From positions 19,027-83,026 of the forward strand of contig NZ_SSMW01000036.1 in the NCBI RefSeq assembly GCF_004799405.1: 64,000 bases of DNA, given 5' to 3'. This stretch comes from Bradyrhizobium sp. GTDB taxonomy: Bacteria; Pseudomonadota; Alphaproteobacteria; Rhizobiales; Xanthobacteraceae. The number at the start of each line of letters is the position of its first letter. Positions within the stretch are counted from its first letter, which is position 1. The notes under the pieces are model-generated. The model searched no databases and was not told the origin of the DNA. It worked only from the letters and a program-made list of their open reading frames with translations. Below, piece by piece: positions 37,881-46,659 of the stretch. The position numbers and the translations under genes were made by a program.

Positions 37881-37910
37881 CGTCATGGCCGGGTCGGGCC
37901 CGCCATGACG
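37881..37910. repeat. Short intergenic palindrome (GTCATGGC type)
   Basis: CGTCATGGC at 37881-37889 and GCCATGACG at 37902-37910 form perfect 9-bp arms around a GC-rich centre, between the SDR stop and the panE-like start. Confidence 0.65.
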
Positions 37911-37926
37911 AGCGAATAAGGTAGCT

Positions 37927-38664
37927 CTACCATTTTTCCCCGAACGGACGGATTTCAAGCTCAAAGGTCCAGGCGCTACGCGGCTGTTGATACAGTTGCC
38001 AGTAGGAGGCGGCAACCGATGCCGGCGGCATCAGCAAATCCGGATTGTCGAGCGCTTCCTTGCCCCAGAGCTGCGCGCGGCGCTCGCGTACCCAGGCGGT
38101 ATCGACGCCGGAATCGATAATCAGGTGCGCGACATGGATGTTCTTCGGTCCAAGCTCGCGCGCCATCGATTGCGCCACCGCGCGCAACCCGAATTTGGCG
38201 CTGGCGAAGGCCGCAAACCCACTGCCGCCGCGCAGGGAGGCGGTGGCGCCGGTGAAGAAGATGTTGCCCCTGCCGCGCGGCACCATCAGCCGTGCCGATT
38301 CGCGGCCGGCGAGAAAGCCGGCCCAGCAGGCCATTTCCCACACCTTGCGGAACACCCGGTCGGTGGTCTCCAGGATCGGGAAATTGACATTGGCGCCGAC
38401 GTTGAAGATGCAGACTTCCAGCGGCGCGAGCTTGTCCGCGTCGTTGAGAAAAGCTGCGACCTCGTCTTCCTTGCGCGCGTCGAGCGTGCGCGCCACGATC
38501 GAACCGCCCGCCGCTTCGACATCCCGGACCAGCGGCTCGAGCTTGGCGCCGTCGCGCCGTCCCGCGAACACGGTAAATCCTTCGGCGGCGAATTTCTTGG
38601 CAATCTCGGCGCCGATATAGTCGCCGGCGCCGATCACCGCGACGGTTGCGTTGCGCTTTTGCAT
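37927..38664 (-). CDS. Atypical SDR protein lacking the catalytic Tyr
   Basis: A Rossmann-fold short-chain dehydrogenase relative of 245 aa. The cofactor motif is altered (IGAGDYIGAEIA instead of TGxxxGIG). At the active site Ser143 and Lys157 are present, but the Tyr of YxxxK is Phe153 (FASAK). Oxidoreductase chemistry by the standard mechanism is therefore doubtful. Start ATG 38664 has GGAG upstream; the frame extends 21 codons into a repeat element. It is downstream of the isomerase-like gene on the same strand. Confidence 0.85.
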   Translation of the reverse strand: MQKRNATVAVIGAGDYIGAEIAKKFAAEGFTVFAGRRDGAKLEPLVRDVEAAGGSIVARTLDARKEDEVAAFLNDADKLAPLEVCIFNVGANVNFPILETTDRVFRKVWEMACWAGFLAGRESARLMVPRGRGNIFFTGATASLRGGSGFAAFASAKFGLRAVAQSMARELGPKNIHVAHLIIDSGVDTAWVRERRAQLWGKEALDNPDLLMPPASVAASYWQLYQQPRSAWTFELEIRPFGEKW

Positions 38665-38704
38665 TTGACGTTCTCCACTTGCCCTCGTCGTCGCGAGCAG
38701 CAGG

Positions 38705-38758
38705 GCGACGAAGCAATCCATTTCCAAATGAGCAAGAAGCTGGATTGCCTCGCTTCGC
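38705..38758. repeat. Imperfect inverted repeat between SDR and isomerase genes
   Basis: GCGACGAAGCAATCCA (38705-38720) and TGGATTGCCTCGCTTCGC (38741-38758) form imperfect arms around about 20 bases. The wording resembles a dispersed intergenic repeat of this bacterial group, from memory. Confidence 0.6.
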
Positions 38759-38772
38759 CCGCAATGATGGGA

Positions 38773-39381
38773 TCACTTGCCTGAAATCAGTTCCTCGACC
38801 TCGCGCAACTGCTCCTTGCCGAAAAACATTTCCTTGCCGACGAAGAAGGTTGGCGAGCCGAACGCACCGCGCTCGACGGCGGCTTGCGTGTTCTCGATCA
38901 GTTTCGCCTTGAGGTCGGCCTCTTGCGCGCGGGCGAACAGCTTTGCCGCATCGAGGCCGGAGGCCGTAAGCGCTTTGAGCGCGATCTCGGGATCGTCCAT
39001 CTTCTTTGGCTCGCGCCACATGTGGTGAAACGCGGCATCGACATATTTCTCGAATACGCCCTCGAGCTGTGCTGCGATGGCGGCCCGCATCAAATTGAGG
39101 GTATTGACCGGAAAGAACGGATTCCAGACATAGGGCTGGACCTTAAACCGCCGGACAAACCGCTCCGTCTCGAGCGCCTGAAATTCGCGCTTGTTCTTGA
39201 CGCCGGCAAGCGTTTCGGCGGGAGATTTGTTGTTGGTAGCCTTGAAGATTCCGCCGAGCAAAATCGGCACATAGTCGAATTTCACCCCGGTGCGCTTTTC
39301 GATCGCCGGGATGGCCTCGTGGCTGAGGAAGGCGTTGGGGCTGCCGAAATCGAACATGAATTGCGGGGCGGTTGAGCTCAC
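38773..39381 (-). CDS. 2-hydroxychromene-2-carboxylate isomerase-like (DsbA/kappa-GST fold)
   Basis: NahD-like, glutathione-dependent isomerase of the naphthalene-type degradation family. Visible are the N-terminal FMFDFGSPNAFLSHEAIP with the activating Ser, the central QPYVWNPFFPVNTLNLMRA, and the C-terminal RGAFGSPTFFVGKEMFFG. Start GTG 39381 with AGGGAG upstream gives 202 aa; TTG 39399 is less likely. No dioxygenase or other naphthalene genes adjoin, so it may detoxify something else. Confidence 0.87.
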   Translation of the reverse strand: MSSTAPQFMFDFGSPNAFLSHEAIPAIEKRTGVKFDYVPILLGGIFKATNNKSPAETLAGVKNKREFQALETERFVRRFKVQPYVWNPFFPVNTLNLMRAAIAAQLEGVFEKYVDAAFHHMWREPKKMDDPEIALKALTASGLDAAKLFARAQEADLKAKLIENTQAAVERGAFGSPTFFVGKEMFFGKEQLREVEELISGK

Positions 39382-39460
39382 GGCGGTCTCCCTGGGCAAT
39401 GATGACGGTTCTTATATGATCCCTATCATCTAACCAGCCTATCGGTTCGTATCTGCGGGA

Positions 39461-40099
39461 TCAACCGCTGCGCGCCTGCGGATGGCGGCGAAAGGCTCGT
39501 TCTGCCAGCCTCGAGGCGTGGCTGCGCACATCGGCGGGCCATCCGGCGATCAATTTTTCGAAACCGGTGGCGTCTGCTGCGAACAGCGCGCGGATCGCGT
39601 CTTCGTAATGCGGTGCGTTGCCGGCCATGGCGGACATGAAACGATAGGCTGCGTCCTGCGCCTGCCGGATGCGATTCCCCTCCTCGCCGGTCCGCCGCGC
39701 CTCCTCGACCAGTTTGCGAATCGCAACCGAGGCGCCGCCGGGTTGTTGCGCCAGCCAGTCCCAGTGCCGCGGCAGCAACGTGATTTCGCGTGCGACCACG
39801 CCTAGTTTCGGCCGGCCCGGACCACGCGGGGTGGCCGGTGCGGCATCGTCACTGGTGGGGGTCGCGTCGTTGTTGTTAGGCAGCCGCGCCAGGACATCGT
39901 CGATGGTGCCGCGAAAATCGATATCGATCGGATGGCTGGTGCCGCCGTCGAACACGAGAATCGACGCATCCTTGCGCCGCTCCAGCAGCTCTTTCGCCGC
40001 TCGGGCGACGTCGCGCAGGTCGCCGGAGGCGATGCAACGGCTGCCGTCGAAGGCAATGGTGGCAATGTCGGGCTGCAGAACCAAAACGAATCTCCTCAT
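39461..40099 (-). CDS. DUF2239 family protein
   Basis: A 212-residue protein of unknown function. The conserved C-terminal half reads VAREITLLPRHWDWLAQQPGGAS followed by an arginine-rich helical region, the hallmark of DUF2239. A linker with PRGPGRPKLGV resembles an AT-hook, which hints at nucleic-acid contact. ATG 40099 is preferred because the frame upstream runs through the operator region. It is divergent from a GST gene and shares two TATCCGGGTAA sites with it. Confidence 0.85.
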   Translation of the reverse strand: MRRFVLVLQPDIATIAFDGSRCIASGDLRDVARAAKELLERRKDASILVFDGGTSHPIDIDFRGTIDDVLARLPNNNDATPTSDDAAPATPRGPGRPKLGVVAREITLLPRHWDWLAQQPGGASVAIRKLVEEARRTGEEGNRIRQAQDAAYRFMSAMAGNAPHYEDAIRALFAADATGFEKLIAGWPADVRSHASRLAERAFRRHPQARSG

Positions 40100-40110
40100 T
40101 TGAAGCTTGG

Positions 40111-40158
40111 ATTTATCCGGGTAAATTAGTCTTGTCAATAATATCCGGGTAATATTAG
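40111..40158. promoter_or_regulatory. Double operator between DUF2239 and GST genes
   Basis: Two near-identical near-palindromes, TATCCGGGTAAATTAG at 40114 and TATCCGGGTAATATTAG at 40142, lie 28 bases apart in the divergent promoter region. Each is centred on CCGG and fits TTAYCCGGRTAA. They look like binding sites for one dimeric regulator, not encoded adjacent. Confidence 0.7.
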
Positions 40159-40236
40159 GTTCGCTTGGGGCGTCTCGACTTTCCGGTCCCCGGCTGGCAC
40201 CACCAGACAAACGCGCCAAAGCTTCGGGGGAACGCC

Positions 40237-40902
40237 ATGCTCACCGTCCATCACCTCAACAATTCCCGCTCCCAGCGCGTGCTGTGGCTATTGGAAGAAC
40301 TTGGGGTTCCCTACGAGATCGTCCGCTATCAGCGTCAGCCGGACATGCGCGCTCCGGCCGAGCTGCGCGCGATCCACCCACTCGGCAAGTCGCCGGTCAT
40401 TACCGACAATGGCAACACCGTCGCCGAATCTGGCGCGATCATCGAATACATCATCGGCACCTATGGCGAGGGGCGGCTGATCCCGCCGCCCAACACCCCG
40501 GAGCGGCTGCGCTACACCTATTGGCTGCACTATGCCGAAGGGTCCGCGATGCCGCCGCTTCTGCTGAAGTTGTTGTTCACGCTGATGCCGAAGCGCGCGC
40601 CGGCGTTGCTGCGTCCGCTGGTCCGCAAGGTCTCCAATCAGGCGCTGACCGCTTTGGTCAATCCGCAGCTCAAGCAGCACATGGCGTTCTGGGAAGGCGA
40701 GCTCGAAAAAAGCCAATGGTTCGCCGGCAGCGAGATCACCGCCGCCGACATCCAGATGAGCTTTCCGCTGGAAGCGGCCGCGGCGCGCGCCGGGCTCGAT
40801 CAGGGCCATCCCAAAGCGATGGCGTTCCTCGAACGCGTTCACGCCCGCCCGGCCTATCAGCGCGCGCTCGAAAAGGGCGGGCCCTATACGGTGGGGCGCT
40901 AA
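40237..40902 (+). CDS. Glutathione S-transferase
   Basis: Cytosolic GST of 221 aa. The N-terminal thioredoxin-like domain has VHHLNNSRSQRVLWLLEELGVPYE, with the Ser/Asn active-site region, and a glutathione-contact AESGAIIEYI near residue 65. The C-terminal helical domain follows. Start ATG 40237 has GGGGGA upstream. It is probably co-regulated with the divergent DUF2239 gene. Confidence 0.92.
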   Translation: MLTVHHLNNSRSQRVLWLLEELGVPYEIVRYQRQPDMRAPAELRAIHPLGKSPVITDNGNTVAESGAIIEYIIGTYGEGRLIPPPNTPERLRYTYWLHYAEGSAMPPLLLKLLFTLMPKRAPALLRPLVRKVSNQALTALVNPQLKQHMAFWEGELEKSQWFAGSEITAADIQMSFPLEAAAARAGLDQGHPKAMAFLERVHARPAYQRALEKGGPYTVGR

Positions 40903-40906
40903 CGGT

Positions 40907-42295
40907 TCATCGCCCGGTCGCCGCGATCGCTTCCTTGACCAGGCGTCCGAGACCGCGGATGTCGCCGGTGGGATCGACGGCGTCGCCGAGCCTCACAATC
41001 ACCATGTGCTGCGTCGGCAATATCACGACGCGCTGGCCGAGGTCGCCGGAGGCAAAGAATGCGTCGTGCGGCATCCCGAGCCGGACACGTCCCTTGGCAT
41101 CGGGATGTTCGCTGCGATTGGTCCAGAACCCGGCGCCATAATCGGTGCCGAGGGTTGCCGCGGCGGAAAAGTCCACCCAGTCCTCGTGCAGAATGCGCTT
41201 GCCGCCGACCTCGCCGTTGTTCAGGTAAAGCAACCCGAACCGCGCCCAGTCGCGGGCGCTGGCCAGCATGTAAGTCGACGCCTGCAGCGTGCCGGCGCCA
41301 TCGAACTCGAGCGTCACCGTTTGCATCCCCAGCGGGTTGAACAACTCGCGCCACGCGAACGCCAGCGTCTGCTCGGGGCCGCCGGTGATGTCGCGGATGA
41401 TCCGCGCCAACAGCTGCGTCGTGGGGCTGCTGTAAGCCCATCGCGTTCCCGGCGGGGCGATCATGGCGGCCTTCGCGGCAAATCCGGCCATGTCGTTGTG
41501 CAGGTAGATCATCTGGCTGGAAGGATCGAAGCCGGAATTGGTTTCATCGAGCGCAAGCCCCGTGGTCATGCGCATCAGATGCTCGACCTCGATCTCGTGG
41601 CGCGGGTCGGTGGCGGCCCGCCATTCCGGGAACGGCGCCGGCAGCGACGGAGAGATGCGGCCCTGCTCGGTCAGGATGCCGAGCAGCGCGTTGACCACGG
41701 ACTTGGTCATGGAGAATCCAAGCAGCGGCGTATCGACGCCGATGCCGTCGGCATAGCGTTCGGCGATGACCTTGCCGTCATGCACCACCACCACCGCCTT
41801 GGTTCGGCGAAACGGCGGTGTTGCCGGTTCTTCGAAGGCATGATCAAGCGCGGCCTTCAATGCTGGATCGGACGGTTCGACAACGGATGCACCGGCGATT
41901 TCCGGCAGCAGCGGCGGATTTTTCGCCGCCTTCAACGCGTCGATGTCGCTCTTGGGAATGTAAGGCTCGCTGGCTCCGTGCAGCAGCACGCAGCCGAACC
42001 CATCATGGAATGCCGCGCGGCTGCCAAGCCAGCCCAGCAGTGACGCGTCGACGATTTTGCCGGCGCGATCGACGCTATATCGCAAACCCCGGCGTAACCG
42101 GCGGAGGCCCTCGCGATCCGTGGTTTCGGTAAATACCGTTTGCGGATCGAGGCCGGAAACAAAGGTCTTCGAGCAGACATTATGCGCCACCACGCCGGTC
42201 GCGACGCGGATGGCGCGATCGGGACGGAACACGACGCCTGCCGCGGCCAATGCCGCCACAACCAAGACGCTTGCGACCAGCTTTCGCGAAACCAC
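40907..42295 (-). CDS. Serine hydrolase of the class C beta-lactamase/esterase family
   Basis: A 462-residue protein with an N-terminal hydrophobic segment (about 6-24) that may be a signal anchor. The nucleophile motif SMTK (SxxK) is in LGFSMTKSVVNALLG, and the second motif is YSS in WAYSSPTTQLL in place of YxN. It resembles 6-aminohexanoate-dimer hydrolase (NylB) and EstB-type esterases more than true beta-lactamases. Substrate unknown. Confidence 0.85.
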   Translation of the reverse strand: MVSRKLVASVLVVAALAAAGVVFRPDRAIRVATGVVAHNVCSKTFVSGLDPQTVFTETTDREGLRRLRRGLRYSVDRAGKIVDASLLGWLGSRAAFHDGFGCVLLHGASEPYIPKSDIDALKAAKNPPLLPEIAGASVVEPSDPALKAALDHAFEEPATPPFRRTKAVVVVHDGKVIAERYADGIGVDTPLLGFSMTKSVVNALLGILTEQGRISPSLPAPFPEWRAATDPRHEIEVEHLMRMTTGLALDETNSGFDPSSQMIYLHNDMAGFAAKAAMIAPPGTRWAYSSPTTQLLARIIRDITGGPEQTLAFAWRELFNPLGMQTVTLEFDGAGTLQASTYMLASARDWARFGLLYLNNGEVGGKRILHEDWVDFSAAATLGTDYGAGFWTNRSEHPDAKGRVRLGMPHDAFFASGDLGQRVVILPTQHMVIVRLGDAVDPTGDIRGLGRLVKEAIAATGR

Positions 42296-42317
42296 GGATT
42301 TTCCTTACGCGTCGCGG

Positions 42318-43214
42318 CTAGCCCGCCTTCTGGACTCCGCCGACCGACGGCAGCGCCATCACGGTGACGCCCGGCGGCGGCACGTCATCGTCGGGCACGA
42401 AGAAGTCCGACATCAAGGGCACCGTGGGATCGACGCGATAATGCTCGAAGTCGCGGACGCCGCTGGCGCTCAGTATCTTGCCATCGATGCAGAACTGCCC
42501 GGTGAATTCGCGGGACGGCTTGGTGAAAATCGCATAGGCCGCGTCGCCCATGATCTCCGGCTTGCGGCTGGCGCGCATCATGGCGTCGCCGCCGAGCAGA
42601 TTGCCGACCGCGGCGGTCGCGATGGTGGTGCGCGGCCACAGCGCGTTGACGGCTACGCCTGCGGCCTTCAACTCGCCCGACAGGCCGAGCACGCACATGC
42701 TCATGCCGAATTTCGCCATCGTGTAGGCGGTGGAGTGCTCGAACCATTTCGTCTTCATGTCGAGCGGCGGCGACAGCATCAGGATGTGCGGGTTGCCGGC
42801 CTTCTTCAAATGCGGGATGCAGTATTTCGACACCATGAAAGTGCCGCGGGTGTTGATGCCCATCATCAAATCGAACCGCTTCATGTCGGTCATCTGCGAA
42901 TCGGTCAGGCTGATGGCGCTGGCGTTGTTGACGCAGATATCGATGCCGCCGAATTCGGCGACGGTCTTGTCGATCGCCGCCATTACTTGCGTTTCGTCCC
43001 TGATATCGCAAAGCACCGGCAGCGCCTGGCCGCCGGCGGCGCGGACTTCCTCGGCAGCGGTATAGATGGTGCCCTTGAGTCTGGGATGCGGCTCCGCGGT
43101 CTTGGCCGCGATCGCGACATTGGCGCCATCGCGCGCGGCGCGCAGCGCGATCGCCAGCCCGATGCCGCGGCTGCCGCCGGATACGAACATCGTCTTGCCC
43201 TTGAGTGACGTCAT
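42318..43214 (-). CDS. SDR-family oxidoreductase, HSDL2-like
   Basis: A classical SDR of 298 aa with the intact cofactor motif VSGGSRGIGLAIA, the NNAS motif, and active-site Tyr and Lys in STAYTMAKFGMSM. The pattern with NALWPRTTIATAAV matches the dehydrogenase part of hydroxysteroid-dehydrogenase-like protein 2. The sterol-carrier domain of HSDL2 is absent. The substrate is probably a lipid or acyl compound. Confidence 0.88.
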   Translation of the reverse strand: MTSLKGKTMFVSGGSRGIGLAIALRAARDGANVAIAAKTAEPHPRLKGTIYTAAEEVRAAGGQALPVLCDIRDETQVMAAIDKTVAEFGGIDICVNNASAISLTDSQMTDMKRFDLMMGINTRGTFMVSKYCIPHLKKAGNPHILMLSPPLDMKTKWFEHSTAYTMAKFGMSMCVLGLSGELKAAGVAVNALWPRTTIATAAVGNLLGGDAMMRASRKPEIMGDAAYAIFTKPSREFTGQFCIDGKILSASGVRDFEHYRVDPTVPLMSDFFVPDDDVPPPGVTVMALPSVGGVQKAG

Positions 43215-43256
43215 CGTTCCTCCTTGCGAGTGGTTCTCGCCGGTTGTGCTTTTGCG

Positions 43257-45002
43257 CTACTCTCCCGCCGCTTCCGCGCCACGGAGGCGCGGATCGGGCG
43301 CGCCGAGCAATCCGTGTTCGGTGACGGCGATCGAATTGGCCGAGGTCTGGCCCATCGGCTCGACCACGCGATGGCCCATCGCCCTCAAGGCTGCCAGCGT
43401 TTGATCGGAAAAGCCATGCTCGGTTCTTACCTCGTCCGGCAGCCATTGATGATGCAGGCGGGGTGCGGCCACCGCGGCGGCGATATCCATGTGATAGTCG
43501 AGTACGTCGACGATCACCTGCAGCACCGTCGAAATGATACGGCTGCCGCCGGGCGAGCCCGTCACCAGCACCGGCTTGCCGTCCTTGAGCACGATGGTCG
43601 GCGTCATCGATGACAACGGCCGCTTGCCGGGGCCGGGCAGATTGGCCTCGAACCCCACCAGGCCGAAGGCGTTGGATGCGCCCGGTGCCGCCGTGAAATC
43701 GTCGAGCTCGTTGTTGAGCAGCACGCCGGTGCCTTCGGCGACCAGGCCGACGCCGTAGGGGAAATTCAGCGTATAGGTGTTGCTGACCGCGTTGCCCGAA
43801 CTATCGACTACGGAAAAATGCGTGGTGTTGCTGCCCTCGCGTGGCGGCGACAGCACCTCGGTCGAAGGCGTCGCATGATCGGGATCGATGCTGGCCCGCT
43901 GCCTGGCCGCGTAGTCTTTCGCAATCAGGGTTGCAATCGGCGCGTTGACGAAGGCGGGATCGCCGAGATAGCGCGCGCGATCGGCGTAGGCGCGCTTCAT
44001 CGCTTCGATCATCACATGCAGCGAGGGCGCCGTCCCCTGCTTCATGTCCGACATCGGGAAGCCCTCGAGGATATTGAGCATCTCAAACAGCACGACGCCG
44101 CCGGACGACGGCAACGGCATCGAGACAAGGTCATAGCCGCGATAGCTGCCGCGCAACGGCTCACGGATGGTCGCCCGGTACGATTTGAGATCATCCAGCG
44201 TCATGATGCCGCCGCCATCGCCGATCGCCCTCACCAGCTTTTCCGCAACCGGGCCCTGGTAGAAGCCGCGCGGCCCCTGTTTGGCAATCGCCGAGAGCGT
44301 CGCCGCCAGATCGGTCTGCACCAGCCTGTCGCCTTCTTGCAACGGCGTGCCGTCGGCGCGGGAAAACAGTTTCGCCGACGATGGCCAGCGCGCCAGCCAG
44401 CGATGCTCGTCCGGCAGCGTGTCGGCGATGTCGTCGGCGACCAGGATGCCGTCGCGGGCCAGGTCGATTGCGGGTTTCAGCAAATCCGCCAGCGTGAATT
44501 TACCCGAACCGTATTTCTCCAGCGCCAGCGCCAAACCGGCGGGCGTGCCGGGGACACCGATGCCGAGTGCCGATTCGCGCGACTTTGCGGCATCGGGCTT
44601 GCCGTCGGGCCCGAGAAAGATCCCGGGCGTGGTCGCCGCCGGCGCGGTCTCGCGGTAGTCGATCGCGATATCCTCGCCGCGATCCCTGGAATGGATCACC
44701 ATGAAGCCGCCGCCGCCGATGTTGCCCGCGCGCGGATAGGTCACGGCCATGGCGAAGGCGGTTGCCACCGCGGCGTCGACCGCATTGCCGCCGCGCTTCA
44801 ATATATCGGCGCCGATGTCCGCGGCGATTTTCTCCTGCGCGACCACCACGCCGTGTTCGGCGGCAACGGCATGGATGGTGGTGGTGGCGGGAGGCGTGTG
44901 AAAGTCACGGTAATCCTGCGCCGCCGCCGGCATGCAAGCTGCGGCCACCAGCAGGAGGCCTGCGAATATCCGGCGCCGCTCGGTTGCAAAAATGGTCATC
45001 AA
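43257..45002 (-). CDS. ggt: Gamma-glutamyltransferase
   Basis: Periplasmic N-terminal nucleophile hydrolase that cleaves glutathione and gamma-glutamyl amides. A signal peptide ends MPAAAQD (about residue 29). The autoprocessing Thr is in REGSNTTHFSVVD, the oxyanion glycines in TGSPGGSRII. It has 581 aa, the normal precursor length, cleaved into large and small subunits. Confidence 0.94.
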   Translation of the reverse strand: MMTIFATERRRIFAGLLLVAAACMPAAAQDYRDFHTPPATTTIHAVAAEHGVVVAQEKIAADIGADILKRGGNAVDAAVATAFAMAVTYPRAGNIGGGGFMVIHSRDRGEDIAIDYRETAPAATTPGIFLGPDGKPDAAKSRESALGIGVPGTPAGLALALEKYGSGKFTLADLLKPAIDLARDGILVADDIADTLPDEHRWLARWPSSAKLFSRADGTPLQEGDRLVQTDLAATLSAIAKQGPRGFYQGPVAEKLVRAIGDGGGIMTLDDLKSYRATIREPLRGSYRGYDLVSMPLPSSGGVVLFEMLNILEGFPMSDMKQGTAPSLHVMIEAMKRAYADRARYLGDPAFVNAPIATLIAKDYAARQRASIDPDHATPSTEVLSPPREGSNTTHFSVVDSSGNAVSNTYTLNFPYGVGLVAEGTGVLLNNELDDFTAAPGASNAFGLVGFEANLPGPGKRPLSSMTPTIVLKDGKPVLVTGSPGGSRIISTVLQVIVDVLDYHMDIAAAVAAPRLHHQWLPDEVRTEHGFSDQTLAALRAMGHRVVEPMGQTSANSIAVTEHGLLGAPDPRLRGAEAAGE

Positions 45003-45120
45003 ATTCCGTTGCAGGTTGAAGCCAATCCGGTGCTAGCACATACCATCGCGTCCGCGGATGCTATATGGGGTTCGTCGCTGCAGGCAAAACGCCTCCTCGT
45101 GATTCGGCGGTATTTCGAGT

Positions 45121-46506
45121 ATGGCGATGAAAGATTCGGTCGCGGGCAAAGCCGAAACGCAGCAGATTTATCCGCCCCGTGCCGCCGTTATAAGCTGGAT
45201 TTTCTTCGATTGGGCGGCGCAACCTTATTTCACGCTGATCACCACCTTCGTGTTCGCGCCCTATTTCGCCACCCATGTGGCGCCGGATGCCGCGAGCGGA
45301 CAGTCATTGTGGGGCTTTGCCACCGCCGCGGCCGGCTTGACGATCGCGCTGATGTCGCCGGTGCTGGGCGCGATCGCCGACGCCAGCGGCCGCCGCAAGC
45401 CGTGGATCGCGGCGTTTGGCGCGCTATTGGTGCTCGGCTCCGGCCTGATGTGGTTCGGCAAGCCCGGCGACACTAAAGTGATTGCGCCGCTGCTGCTCGC
45501 CTACGGGATTGCGACCGTCGGCGTCGAATTCGCCACCGTGTTCAACAATGCGATGATGCCGACGCTGGTGCCGCCGGAGCAGATCGGGCGATTGTCCGGC
45601 ACCGGCTGGGCCACCGGCTATGTCGGCGGCATCCTGAGTTTGATCCTGGTGCTCGGCTTCCTTGCCGCCGACCCTGCCACCGGCCGCACGCTGTTCGGAT
45701 TTGCGCCCTTGTTCGGTCTCGATCCCGTCACCCATCAGGGCGACCGCATCACCGGCCCGCTGACCGGCATCTGGTTCGTCATTTTCGTGCTGCCGATGTT
45801 TGCGCTGACGCCGGATTATCCGGCCAGGCAAAAATTGCGCGACGCATTGCGATCGGGATTGACCGGGCTCAGGCAGACCCTTGGCGAACTGCCAAAGCAA
45901 CAATCGATGGCGGCGTTTCTGCTCGCCAACATGATCTACACCGACGGCCTGGTGTCGCTGTTTGCGTTCGGCGGCATCTATGCCGCCGGCACGTTCAACT
46001 GGCAGACGATCCAGATCGGCAGCTTCGGTATTCTGCTGGCGATCGCCGGCACCCTGGGGGCGTGGCTCGGCGGCAAGCTCGACGACTCCTTAGGGCCAAA
46101 GCGCGTGATTGCCGGCAGCATGCTGATCCTTTTGCTGTCGATCGTTGCGATATTGCTGGTGGACAAGGATTCGATCCTGTTCATCAAGGTCGCGCCGCCG
46201 GCGCCGGGCGGTGCGCTGTTCGCGAGCGCCGCCGAACGCGCCTACCTGGTGCTGGGATGCCTGATTGGCGCAGCCGGCGGGCCGCTGCAGGCGGCGTCGC
46301 GCACGCTGCTGATACGCTTGGCGCCGAAAGACCGCATCGCGCAATATTTCGGGCTGTTCGCGCTGACCGGAAAAGTCACGTCGTTCGTCGGGCCGTTCTT
46401 GATCGGGATCATCACCGCCGTGACTGCAAGCCAGAAAGCCGGCATGGCGGTGCTGGTGGCGTTTTTCGTGGCCGGCCTGGCGCTATTGGGAAGGGTGCGG
46501 GAGTAG
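45121..46506 (+). CDS. MFS permease, Atg22/UMF1-like
   Basis: Integral membrane protein of 461 aa with about 12 transmembrane helices. The N-terminal SWIFFDWAAQPYFTLITTFVFAPYF and the GAIADASGRRKPW loop between helices 2 and 3 are typical of the UMF1/Atg22 branch, related to amino-acid efflux from vacuoles in fungi. Substrate unknown. It is divergent from ggt, so a role in handling released amino acids is conceivable. Confidence 0.87.
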   Translation: MAMKDSVAGKAETQQIYPPRAAVISWIFFDWAAQPYFTLITTFVFAPYFATHVAPDAASGQSLWGFATAAAGLTIALMSPVLGAIADASGRRKPWIAAFGALLVLGSGLMWFGKPGDTKVIAPLLLAYGIATVGVEFATVFNNAMMPTLVPPEQIGRLSGTGWATGYVGGILSLILVLGFLAADPATGRTLFGFAPLFGLDPVTHQGDRITGPLTGIWFVIFVLPMFALTPDYPARQKLRDALRSGLTGLRQTLGELPKQQSMAAFLLANMIYTDGLVSLFAFGGIYAAGTFNWQTIQIGSFGILLAIAGTLGAWLGGKLDDSLGPKRVIAGSMLILLLSIVAILLVDKDSILFIKVAPPAPGGALFASAAERAYLVLGCLIGAAGGPLQAASRTLLIRLAPKDRIAQYFGLFALTGKVTSFVGPFLIGIITAVTASQKAGMAVLVAFFVAGLALLGRVRE

Positions 46507-46521
46507 CATTCAAATTTCAAC

Positions 46522-46649
46522 GTCGTCCCGGCCAAGCGGAGCGCGAGCCGGGACCCATACGCCGTGTCGTGTCGTTCGTGCAGGAAGGTAGAGACCTTCC
46601 ATCACAACCAACGTCTGTGGTTAGGGGTCCCTGCTTTCGCAGGGACGAC
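46522..46649. repeat. About 128-bp intergenic mosaic repeat after the MFS gene
   Basis: The element is bounded by GTCGTCCC at 46522 and GGGACGAC at 46642-46649. Its right end is a perfect hairpin, GTCCCTGC (46627-46634), TTTC, GCAGGGAC (46639-46646). The left end has a CCGG-rich imperfect hairpin. It separates the converging MFS and purH genes. Confidence 0.7.
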
Positions 46650-46659
46650 CATGGACCGT

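Noticed and set aside
40907..42295. Antibiotic-resistance beta-lactamase
   Set aside because: The SxxK motif is present but the second motif is YSS and the overall sequence resembles amide and ester hydrolases, so a resistance role is not supported.
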